From Spongilla lacustris (lineage: Eukaryota; Porifera; Demospongiae; Spongillida; Spongillidae): a DNA stretch of 64,000 nucleotides. The stretch's first letter is position 1. The number at the start of each line of letters is the position of its first letter. The position numbers and the translations under genes were made by a program. Under the pieces are notes generated by a model. That model was not told the origin of the DNA. It saw nothing but the letters and a program-made list of their open reading frames with translations, and did not search any database. Of the stretch, positions 9,512 to 21,500 are shown piece after piece. The stretch is taken from contig OX442417.1 of the NCBI GenBank assembly GCA_949361645.1, positions 2,981,026 through 3,045,025 on the forward strand, in the 5' to 3' direction.

Positions 9512-12500
9512 CTGAAAGTGAATGATTATTCAAATTAAGTCATTCGCCAAATGACAAGGGGTATAACGGTATTCATGCTTGAATTGCGTGCACAAGTTTC
9601 AAATTAAATGCCGGTGTCGGAGGCATGGCTGTCCCCCTGGAAAAAGTGTCCCCCCGGACATTCATGCCTAGGCACGACTGTCCCCCCGGACACTGGTGCC
9701 TAGGAATGAATGTCCCCTCTAGGCATTATTGTCCCCCCATGCCGGACATTTTTTCCTAGGCACAGCTGTCCCCCCCCTCTAGTTGGCCCATAGCCCGACG
9801 TATGTGGGCTATACTATTATCACATACAGCCCACATGCGCTATTAGATGCATGGGTACAAATCCAGGTATACCCGACATTCCAATACGCGAAAATACGGT
9901 CGGGCTACGCCCAACTAGCCCCCCTCCACGTTTTCTCGTTTATCATAAACGTTCAACCAAACACTTAGCCTTCCAATCCTCGTAACTGCTCTGCCTCATG
10001 CGTGTATAAACTAATGTTCGCACGCGTCCGTGGAGGTTTCCTTTTAGAACAGCGAGTGTTTCTGGCCATGGACGACGAAATCGTTTTGAACTCAGTTCTT
10101 GTTAAAAGGAAGGTATCCAGGCCAGTTGGATGTTCAAAATATCAGAAACGTTCTTTTAGACGAAAGCGCGTGGAAATTACAAAGTTGACAATGGCGCTCT
10201 TTATTTACAAATTGTTCCAAGATATGAGTGGCGATCAACAGTGATCAAATCGAAAGAAGAGCAGGAAAGAATAATGATAGCTTGCCATGCTTCACCACAA
10301 GGAAAATCGTCAGGCCTGGCGCGTATCCAGAATTTCAAACCTATTAACATTGTACGTCAATCGAATACGAGCGGGGGAGGGGGGAGGGGGGGGGGGGGGG
10401 GGATCATGCACTCTTGCGATAGGCCAAATAAGAGCGGAGAGGGGAGGGTAGGCCAAATTAATACAAGTGGGGGGAGGAGGGAAGGTTAGTATCAATTAAG
10501 TTTTGTAAATATTATTCTATTGGGGGGGGGGGGGGGGGGGTTTCAGGTAACACGGAAACCTCTATGGATATGCTCCTGATCGTTGTATAGATATATGCAT
10601 GCGACCACCATGTATAGAAGCATGACTGTAACTTTGATATTGGGTGTTCACTTACTTCCAGCAAAGAAAAATCGTACAAAGTTCAAGAGTCAGTTGGCAA
10701 AGGTGTTTACAAGGCAAATGGCTCTGCACTGCATGCAGCAAATATCTGTCTGACACATGAAGCATGTTTTTTTTTTTTGTGATATCATGGTACCAATCAT
10801 TATTTTATGACCTCACGCGGATACTTGCATGCACACGAATTTTCATATATACGATTTACATTTGTAAACATTTACACAAGAATGCCTTTCCTTGAAATGA
10901 GAGCCTTTAGTAATAAATAATTAGCTGCTCTGCACACAACCGAGCGGGCACGCAGACGCATGTAAATGTATTAAGATATATCATGACATGCATGACGTTT
11001 GCTAATACATGCACGTATAAAACGACTAACGCATGTATATCGATCCGATTTGGTTGTATTATACTTACGCTTGTACATTCCAGGCCTGTATTTAAAGTGT
11101 AGGACATTCTATCCTAGGCACCAGTGTCCCCCCACCAGTGTCCCCCCATGGGGGGACACTGGTGCCTAGGGTAGGACAATTATGCCTAGGCATAAATGTC
11201 CCCTGCGGACATATATGCCTAGGCATAATTGTCCGGGGGACAATGGTGCCTAGGAACGAGTGTCCGGGGGACAGCGGTGCCTAGGCATGAATGTCCGGGG
11301 GGACATTTTGCGGGGGGGACAACCATGCCTACGACACCGGTATAACAGAGTAGTTAGTTCCCCGTCCCCATTCGCCTTTAGGACGATTCCGACCCCCTTC
11401 CCCCCCCCTTACGCAAAAATTTCAATTAGGAGGGGGGCCGGGGGGGGGGGGGGGGGGTGGAGTCCCCTCCATGCAGGCTCGTTACACGGACAGTGGAGCG
11501 GGGGTGCTATTCGCTTCAGGCCCGATAGCCCGATACCCAGTAAGAAATCATACTGAGTATTAACAAACGGACCCTTTGTTAATTTTTTTAAAATAATAAT
11601 ATTATTATATGATATGGCACGCTAAACGTTTGTCATCCGGCGTTCATGGGAGCAATTTTTTTTTTTTTTTTTTGTTTAATCAGTTGTTACAATATTAATG
11701 CATATGCATTCTTGTGACGGAGGGGGTTGCCGCCTTGCCGGAGCCACTTGAGGCCTCCCCCCCCCCCCCCCCCAACCCCCAAATACGCCTCTGCTGTGTT
11801 TCGAGACTCATGCGGTTAATATAAGTTTTATATTGCGTATAAGGGGGACAGCAAATCCTAAAGCGGACCGAACAATTGTCCTATAAGGAGGGGGGAGGGG
11901 GGGGGGGGGGGGGGGGGACAGCGTACCACACTTGTCAATTAATGCAAGTCTATCTCATATGTCCCGCGATTCAATTGCAAGTTATACTCACCCTGGTCCG
12001 TAGTTACAGACAACTATCAGAGCATTTTTGAAGGACGGAAGATTTGTTAACGTTGGACATCTCTTCACTCCGCACCCCAAACTGCTGCTCTCTGCCCAGA
12101 CAACCTGTAGTGTGAAATGCCGATTGCTTAGGTATGTGCAGCTAGACGTACTAGCAAAACCCCCCACGCCATCGTACCCCTTGAATAATAATAGTAATGT
12201 TTGTATGTGTATGAAAGAAAAAAACAACGTATTTTCCCGTTGTTATTGTTGATTAGTTGTGAAATTAATTAATGGACACATTAATTAATTAAACTTATTT
12301 CGGCCGATGGCCGATGGCCGCTACCGGTACGAAACTGAGGAAGTCACAACCTTCTCGTTGTTGTACGTTTAACGGCAATAGCGCAGTCTGCAAATTTTGT
12401 TCTTGCGCCAGAGATGGTCGACCGTGTTTGGATTGTTTCCCTGGCGTGAACGGCCATTGTTTCAACCCCAAAACCAATGGTACTAGTAATAGTATCCCTT

Positions 12501-15500
12501 TGGTGTCTACCTTTCCAAGTTCATCATCGCCTATGGATCACATAGCATCTAATGCCGAGGATTCCACCACACTACACTCAAGTGTTATTTGCACGTCTTT
12601 GAAACCCACAACAGCTGCTACACCAACCACCACCTTAGCTGCAATGAGTTCACCACCTGTCATCACAAGTATCGCAAATACATCCATCCCCATGGCGGCG
12701 ACCACCACCACGGATATCTCCATCACAACCACAGGTAGATTCAGCTTCTGATCTCCTGCCGTCTGCTGCCATATCTGGTCTGGCCAGTTCCTCCCAATCC
12801 AACTATACGCGTTGTCCTCGTCTTACCCAACCATCGATATCTCTAATAAACAAGTCTTTCGAATCCACCAGCAGTCTTGAAGCTTCACGTCGCAAGATGT
12901 GTATCGTTGATGGCTGCAAGGAATTTATTGCACCTACAATTTGGCGTCATCATATGACTGGTCACTTGAGAGGAATTTATCAAGGTAAAGTTCCCGTTGC
13001 TTGGCTACAGGAACAAAGTTTGCGCAGTTGCAATCATTGTTCCAGCTTTGGTGCTTCCTCCAGATGGACATCCCATCAGCAGAAGTGTTCAGCACGGCGT
13101 ACTGGTCAAGAGGCTTCTTCTGCATCTGATCACTCAGCCCAGGCCAGCTCAGTGCTATCTCTCCTGAAGTGGGCAACACCATCTTGCCATCCCTTGATGA
13201 AATCTGTTCCTTTAGGAGTCCCACCATTCGTTTTGTCCCAAAGAGAGCGAAGTTGGCCTTTGCAAGGGTACCTTCTTCTGTCCTAAAGGAGGTTATTGCA
13301 GACAATTCAGTGGCATCCTGGTTGAAGCTTAATTATGATGCTTCCGAAATGCATTTTACCAAGTTGCAAACGCAGAGACCGTCATAATAAGCCTGTCCCA
13401 ATTGAATCCCATTGTGATCTTTGGATGCAGGACCAACTCAGTGATTTTTTGGAGCCAGGCATTGTCACGGGCATCGAGTACCAATAAACAACATTATACC
13501 AAGGACATTTCACTGAAACAACAAGTTACATCAGCTATTTCCCTGGCCCAAGATGGGTTGTACAGTAAAGCTTGCCAGACCTTGGTATCACCAGGCCTTG
13601 CACCCAACAATGAAGAGACCTGCAGGCTTTTGGAAACTAAACACCCCAAGAGTGAATGCCCCACAGCTCCAATCCCTTCTGATACATCAACCTCAATCCC
13701 ATTAGATATCAATCTCATGGCAATCTTGCGATCATTCCCCAAGTTAACCGCTGCTGGGCCTTCTGGGCTCCGTATACAACATCTTATACATGCAGCAGAA
13801 GTACATTTGCAGACCCCCATTTTGCACTCACTCAGGGCAGTTGTCAATCTTCTGGCTGCAGGTAAGGCACCTGTTGAAATCACTGCTTATTTGGCAGGAG
13901 GCAACCTTACAGCTTTGAATAAATCCAAACCAGGGTGCTCTTTTGATGTCCGGCCCCATAGCAGTGGGAGAGGCTCTGCGCCGGTTAGTTGGTAAATGTC
14001 TCTGTGCTTCAGTCAAGGTAAAGGCTCAGCAGTTTTTTAAACCTTTTCAGTATGGAGTAGCATGCCCCTTTGGTGCAGAAAAAATAGTTCATGGATTAAG
14101 AGACTGTGTTGAGCAACATTGGTTGGAGGATGACTTTGTTGTTTTAAAGGTGGATCTGAAAAATGCATTTAACATGGTCTCTTGCCAAGCAGTCTTAACT
14201 GAGTGTGCTGTGCACTTCCCATAGCTGCTCCCTTGGGCTAACTGGTGTTATGGCCACCACCCATTCCTCTGGCATCCCTTGGGCTGCCTTATGTCAGAGC
14301 TGGGCATCCAGCAGGGTGATCCCTAGGCCCATTTTTGTTAACTTTGGTTTAGAAGATCCTGCCCGTAGGAAAATAATTTAAGCGTACCGCGATTAATCAC
14401 GTTACAACCGCTTAATCGCGTTATTGCGGGAAGTGGTTTAATGAATCGCGTTTTATCGCTGTAGCTTGGACTCAACGCGTTTAATTGTAACCCGGAACGT
14501 TTACTTCAGCTGAAGAAGACTCCGTGAACTAAGAAATTCTACTCGGCTTATAAGCAAGTAAGTATCAGAACCTGAGATCATGTATAGTTCGATGTCCTCT
14601 TTCGACTTAATAAGTTTCAGTGCGCTATATTTGGAGCGCACTCGTAAACACAACAGCTACAGAACATGTACTTCTGGAAACATATTTATAGGGACAATTA
14701 AATATGGTCGTCCCTGCAGCTTGATACTCTAGCACCGCCACGGTGTATGTATTTTTACGCATAAGCATGCTTAAGCAAAATTATTATTATTTTATCTCCT
14801 GCTTCTCATTCCTAAATGCATGCATGTCTTACAGGTTTGTTGTTTACAGTGTTATATTACAATGCTTCACTTGTTATGCCACACATTCTGGCTAGTGAAT
14901 CATGGGGGCTTCTTTATCACTTTGGGCAGGTTTCCAGTCATGCATATGTATCATCAATTTGTATTTCATCACCCTTTGTAACTTGACATGATGGTCTTTG
15001 TAACTTTGGACAGGATTGTCTGGACACTCTTAGATTCACTACACCTCATGACAGCAGTCTATCCGGTAGAAGGGCGTGTCATATGGGCGTGGTTTCGTCA
15101 CGTGAGTTGTGTGTTTGTGCATTAGTTCAAAATTCTATTTCTGTTACCCTTCATAACTTTGGACAGGATTGTCTGGACATTCTTAGATTCACTACACCTC
15201 ATGACAGCAGTCTGCCCGGTAGAAGGGCGTGTCATATGGGCGTGGTTTCGTCACGTGAGTTGTGTGTTTGTGCATAAGTTCAAAATTCTATTCCTGTTGC
15301 TCTTCGTAACTTTGGACAGGATTGTCTGGACACTCTTAGATTCACTACACCTCATGACAGCAGTCTACCCGGTAGAAGGGCGTGTCATATGGGCGTGGTT
15401 TCGTCACGTGAGTTGTGTGTTTGTGCATTAGTTCAAAATTCTATTTCTGTTACCCTTCGTAACTTTGGACAGGATTGTCTGGACATTCTTAGATTCACTA

Positions 15501-18500
15501 CACCTCATGACAGCAGTCTGCCCGGTAGAAGGGCGTGTCATATGGGCGTGGTTTCGTCACGTGAGTTGTGTGTTTGTGCATAAGTTCAAAATTCTATTCC
15601 TGTTGCCCTTCGTAACTTTGGACAGGATTGTCTGGACACTCTTAGATTCACTACACCTCATGACAGCAGTCTGCCCGGTAGAAGGGCGTGTCATATGGGC
15701 GTGGTTTCGTCACGTGAGTTGTGTGTTTGTGCATAAGTTCAAAATTCTATTCCTGTTGCTCTTCGTAACTTTGGACAGGATTGTCTGGACACTCTTAGAT
15801 TCACTACACCTCATGACAGCAGTCTGCCCGGTAGAAGGGCGTGTCATATGGGCGTGGTTTTGTCACGTGAGTTGTGTGTTTGTGCATAAGTTCAAAATTC
15901 TATTCCTGTTGCCCTTCGTAACTTTGGACAGGATTGTCTGGACATTCTTAGATTCACTACACCTCATGACAGCAGTCTACCCGGTAGAAGGGCGTGTCAT
16001 ATGGGCGTGGTTTCGTCACGTGAGTCGTGTGTTTGTGCATAAGTTCAAAATTCCATTCCTGTTGCCCTTCGTAACTTTGGACAGGATTGTCTGGACACTC
16101 TTAGATTCACTACACCTCATGACAGCAGTCTACCCGGTAGAAGGGCGTGTCATATGGGCGTGGTTCCGTCACGTGAGTTGTGTGTTTGTGCATAAGTTCA
16201 AAATTCTATTCCTGTTACCCTTCGTAACTTTGGACAGGATTGTCTGGACACTCTTAGATTCACTACACCTCATGACAGCAGTCTACCCGGTAGAAGGGCG
16301 TGTCATATGGGCGTGGTTTCGTCACGTGAGTTGTGTGTTTGTCCATAAGTTCAAAATTCTATTCCTGTTGCCCTTCTTAACTTTGGACAGGATTGTCTGG
16401 ACACTCTTAGATTCACTACACCTCATGACAGCAGTCTGCCCGGTAGAAGGGCGTGTCATATGGGCGTAGTTTCGTCACGTGAGTTGTGTGTTTGTCCATA
16501 AGTTCAAAATTCTATTCCTGTTGCCCTTCTTAACTTTGGACAGGATTGTCTGGACACTCTTAGATTCACTACACCTCATGACAGCAGTCTGCCCGGTAGA
16601 AGGGCGTGTCATATGGGCGTAGTTTCGTCTGGTCAGCGGTGTTTTTCTGTGGAAGTTCAAATTTATATTTATTTTGCCCTCCATAACTTTGGACAGGATG
16701 GTCTGGACACTCTTACATTCATTGCAGCTCCAGAGTGCCTGCAGTCTACTTTGCATTGAAAGACGTGTTCCTAGGAGCGGAATTTATGTTTGCATCACCT
16801 CCATAATAGTACTATGTCTATGTAATTGAACACCTCTGTTTGGATGTGGCAAGGTGGTTGTGTTTACTCAACATCCACAACTCGACAACTTGGAACATGC
16901 TTCAGTTTAGTGACATTTTCATGTGTTTATTTGGCATTTTCATGAATTCTTAGTGTTTGGATCTATTACTGTTATCACACACAGAGCCGAATATACACAT
17001 GTCATTTGTACTGAGGTATTTACTTTTAAAAATAAAGATAATAAAATTACTAATAACTCTGCATAGTCTAGGACTCATTGCAAAAGTTTTCTAAATAAGG
17101 CATTGTAATGATAAATGGCACTGCGGATTCTATTCTTGTATATCATGATCACTGCTACACATAGGTGACAGGTCACATCAAATACATTACAACATGTCAA
17201 TTAATAAACTCGAAGCCATTTGGAGGCAGAGCAGCACATATATTGCAATTGCTTCTCTTGCATAGTTATGGAACCACAAAGTGAAGTCAGACGTTCATGC
17301 TGCTTCAATGTATATCAATTTATCTACTTCCGTTGATGCTTGATGTTGTAGCTGCTGGTCTTAATGGCTTGATTGCACGGCGTATCACTAGAGATGTTTG
17401 TGATGCAATTGTTACTGACAAAAATGATGTACAGTCTCGAGCTGTACTTGCTCATCCATCACATAATCATTTCGTTTAGTAGTCTTACAATTGTATGAAT
17501 TAAAGTAGAATGATACATCGCACAATAGCTCTGCACTGCATGGTGTGTACAGTGTGGCAGCTGATATTTCTTTATTACAATCAACTTGCAGTTTGCTGTG
17601 GCAATATACTTATGAAGCTCATCAGTCGAAAGAGAACTCAGAAGCCTGTACATTTGCACCTATTACTTACACAGGTGCTGCACTTCTGCTAACAAGAATA
17701 CAAATAGCAATCTGGTGAAAATAGCTGCATGGATTTCAGTGCGGCAATTTCAATTAGCATGCTTTCAGCTCCAAGATAACAATTCTAGGTAATCCGGCAC
17801 ATACATGCATGTTCTACCTAGTTCTCCTTTATTGTATGTATACAACCAATTAATGCATCCATTAAACTGTATGCAATTTTTGCCTTAGCTAGTAAGTCTT
17901 AATTCACAGCCAAAAGAATGATATGCATGTATAGGAAACAATGTTTCCTTCTAAGCATACATTTAATAAAGGGTTGGTGAACACAACAACATGCATATAT
18001 CTATGGTACAGTTTATTTAGCTTGAATAAAAGATAAAAGTAGACGTACGTGGTTAGTTTCTCTTTATAGAAAAGCCAAACGCCTAGCTCCTATAGCTAAC
18101 ATTATTTTGGTCTCTGAAAATCTATTGAACATTCAATCGAAATTAGCAGTACATTGCCTTGTAAATAAGTGTTCTAGAGGCATATTGAGCTTGCTAGAAT
18201 CGCTACATCCGTATCGTACAGATACTCTTCGCTTCGTTTTGGCAACACTAGAATTCGAATTTTCCAGTACTACAAACATATACATGTATACCGCACGCAT
18301 GCGCAGGTGATGCAACTTTGACAGCTGCATTTTTCATTTACAGCTCCAGCTGCAATTTGCATATATCCGCCATTAAACTAGCTTAGTACTCCATGACTTT
18401 AAGGACAGGAAAGAGCAGCAGCCTTGCACCGTAAGATGGACTAATGATGAAGTGGTATATATGAAGACATCGTATACATAGGTTTGTGAGAAACATATGT

Positions 18501-21500
18501 GTTAGTATGTTGTGATGATCAGGATCGCTCGACGAGATGAAAGCAATCATCGATCGCTGCTAGCGCTATGGAAGAGATTATGACTCCGGCGGCGAAGAAG
18601 ATGAAACACAGAAGAGGCGAAAGAATATCAGAGAAACCAGAAGGAACATAAACGGTACAGTATAGCGCGTGACGATATTCGAAACATTATCTCATTATAC
18701 ACAGCAGAACCACCTCGGCCATTGCCCATTCTGCCCATTCGGTCGGATGAGGAAGAGCTTAAGGTTGTGTAAATATTCTCTATTTAGATTACAACAAAGA
18801 AAAGGAAGCAGTCACATCAAAAGCTGGGAAAAAAAAAAAAATCAAGGCTGAACGAGGCTAAGCAGAGTGACAGAGAGGTACGTAAGAGCTGATTATGTAT
18901 CTGGCTTTTGATTGCGTAGGAGATATCGAAAACAAGTACAAGTTATCAACAACGACCAGCTAGCTGAGCTCTGGAGGGGTGAGCTCACACCACAATGGCA
19001 TGCTGCTATAGGGCTGGCATGTAGGTGTGTTATGATGTGCATATATTGGCTATTGAATAGATCAGTATACACAGCTCAGATCTGCATCAACAGTACAGCT
19101 CCCCTGAAAAGAATTTCCTATGGTGAGTCATTGTCTGATACACCAGCAATCCTTACTGCTCTGCTCATAGTGCTCAATGGAAGACCGAAGTACGCTAAAT
19201 GAATCCTGTATGCATCAGAGGAATCTGAAGTAAGCTACACAGAAAATGATGAATTGAATTTGTATGACGAACTGAAATTTATTTTTATAGTGCAGCTCAT
19301 TTACAAATACCCTGAAGCTATAATGCTGCTGAGGAGGAAAGGTGGAAGAAAATTCAATACGAATAGCAAGTGCAGGAACAGTACAGCGGCCTTGAAATCC
19401 AATAGTTCCACAGCTGCAGACTCTTTTGTTGTTGTTTGTAGTGCCTTTGAAATGATGAATGAGATTTATGTTACGCAACAAATTTTATATGCAAGTGTAT
19501 AAATACCTAGTTCGCATTACGTCATGCACTTTATAGACCAACGCGGTATATCGCGATTAATAATCATCATATATCGCCATTACCCGCGCTGGGCAAATGC
19601 CGCGATTTAGCGCGTTTGAGCGCCAAACGCGTCAAATTCGGCCATAATACCGCGTTGTATCGCAAGTAAGCGCGATTAATCGCGCTGTGTGTATCGCACC
19701 TCATTCGCAACCGCGTTTAAGCGTCAACGTCTTAAGCGCGTCACAACGCATTATGGCGCGTTGCAACGCCGATTTTTTCCTACGGGTGGTGTCAGCAATT
19801 TCAACCAAAGACGATTGTGCTGGTCTCAATTTCCATGCCTGGTACATGGATGATGGTGCTCTTGCAGGTCCAAGGTCTTCTGTAATGAATGTCTAGGCTT
19901 TGCTCAAAGAGTTAGGCCCACCACTGGGCCTCCATGTCAACATTCGTAAGTGTGAGGTGTTTAGTCAAAGCTTACTAGACATTTTCCCAGCTGGCATTAA
20001 AAAGTCCAACAATCCAAACATTGAAATCTTGGGTTCTCCCATTGGAGATGCTGATTTCTGCCACCAGTTTATCAGCCACAAACGGTCTAAAGCCCAAATC
20101 CTCCTGTCAAAGCTTGCGGATGTTGGCTTGGTGGATTCACAGGTTGCACTAACCCTGCTCCGTATGTGTGGTGGTTTCTGCCGGCTTGTCCATCTTACAC
20201 GTACCACACCTCCATCATAATCTGGTGCAGCCCTCCAGTTTTATGACCAAGATGTTCGTAGGTGCTTCTCCTCCTGCACTGCTGTGGACACTTCAGATGC
20301 TGCTTGGAGACAGGCAATTCTAGGCCTTAGTAAGGGAGGGTTGGGTCTTCGCTCACTATACCAACATGGCTGGGTTTGGTTCAGAGAGAAATCTTCACCT
20401 CTGTTCTGCAGTTGCAGATTTCAATTCTGCTGTTCCTCCCGATAGTCACTCCCTTATCTCAGCATCTTCATGCAGTCTCCCAAAAAGACCTATCTAGCAC
20501 ATTGGACACTTGCATGTTCAATGTGCTGTTGGAAACCTCCTCCATGGCTGACAAAGCACGATTCCTTTCAGTTTCCACACCACATGCATCCTCCTGGCTG
20601 TCCGTCCTACCATCACAGGGGCTGGGTCTACATCTATATGCACCGGTCCATCAAATTGCCATAAAGTGGTGGCTTGGTATGGACACATCCCATGCAGGGA
20701 TCCCAGTGTGCTCTTTGCCCTGACAAGGCCCTTGACCCCCTTGGACATCATGCCATCACTTGTAAGCGTGGGGGTGATATTGTGGCACAACACAACACCC
20801 TTCGTGATGTTCTGGCTGAAACATGTCACCAGGCCCATCTTGGCGTCCAAGTGGAAGCTGGCAATGACCTCACAGCCGATCATAGCCACACCCGTCCTGC
20901 TGACCTTCTGTTGACTAACTGGTCAACAGGCAAGGCAGCTGCCTTTGACATTTCTGTAACCTCTCCGCTTAACACACATACCCTTATGGAAGCGGGAGTG
21001 TCTGCAGGATCAGCTGCCCAAGCCACTGAAGGCAGAAAGCACAAGGCCAATGATCCAAAATGCAAAGAACTCGGCTGGTTGTGTGTTCCCCTGGTAGATG
21101 AGATATATGGTGCATGGGAAAATGAAGCTATTGAAGCCTTTTCTCAGCTGGCATCACGGCTTGCAACTCTACCAAGTCGACCGTCCTTGGAGATTCTATG
21201 GCAGGCTCAATCTCCATCTAGTGAGGGCCAATGCCACTGCCATACTCACCAGATGTGTTTTGCATTAATGGCAGTTTATGGATAGTGTATTATTAATTTA
21301 TGTTACAATAATAATAATAATAATAATATAAGTAGTAATTAATGTTTATGATCTCTTATTATATGGTAATTACTATTTTAAAAAAATAGACAAAAATAAT
21401 AAAAATAATAAAAATAATTAATTCGGTTTCAAATACAACCCACACGAAAAAACGTTAAATTTAGCTCAAATGAATCTGATATTGAATGCCCGCTAACAAT

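Larger units (their letters stand above)
14362..19786. mobile_element. 5.4-kb TIR element inserted in the RT domain
   Basis: The left end is CCCGTAGGAAAATA and the right end is the inverse of CCCGTAGGAAAAAATC, and the two RT halves join across it at motif B/C. Subterminal zones (14380-14480, 19545-19775) are packed with AATCGCG, TTAAGCGCG and CGCGTT modules in both orientations. At most a 2-bp duplication (TG) is visible. The interior has a 153-bp satellite and some coding-like patches at 18.5-19.5 kb. I cannot assign a superfamily. Confidence 0.75.
12266..21382 (+). mobile_element. degenerate R2-like non-LTR retroelement in CAP copy A intron 2 (interrupted)
   Basis: Intron 2 of CAP copy B runs straight from the GATTAGTTGTGAAA block to the AATAGACAAAAATAATAA block, while copy A has about 9.1 kb between the same blocks. 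In order the insert carries a Cys-rich N-terminus, zinc fingers, a reverse transcriptase and a zinc-knuckle plus restriction-like endonuclease, and ends in an (ATA)n tail at 21303-21330, the layout of R2/NeSL-type elements with a single long ORF. It has several frameshifts and stops and is split at 14362-19786 by another transposon, so it is dead. Exact ends are uncertain by tens of bases in AT-rich sequence. Confidence 0.75.

Noticed and set aside
12028..12252. Plus-strand ORF opposite CAP exon 3
   Set aside because: Antisense shadow; the minus strand gives an exon that completes the CAP domain with consensus splice sites.
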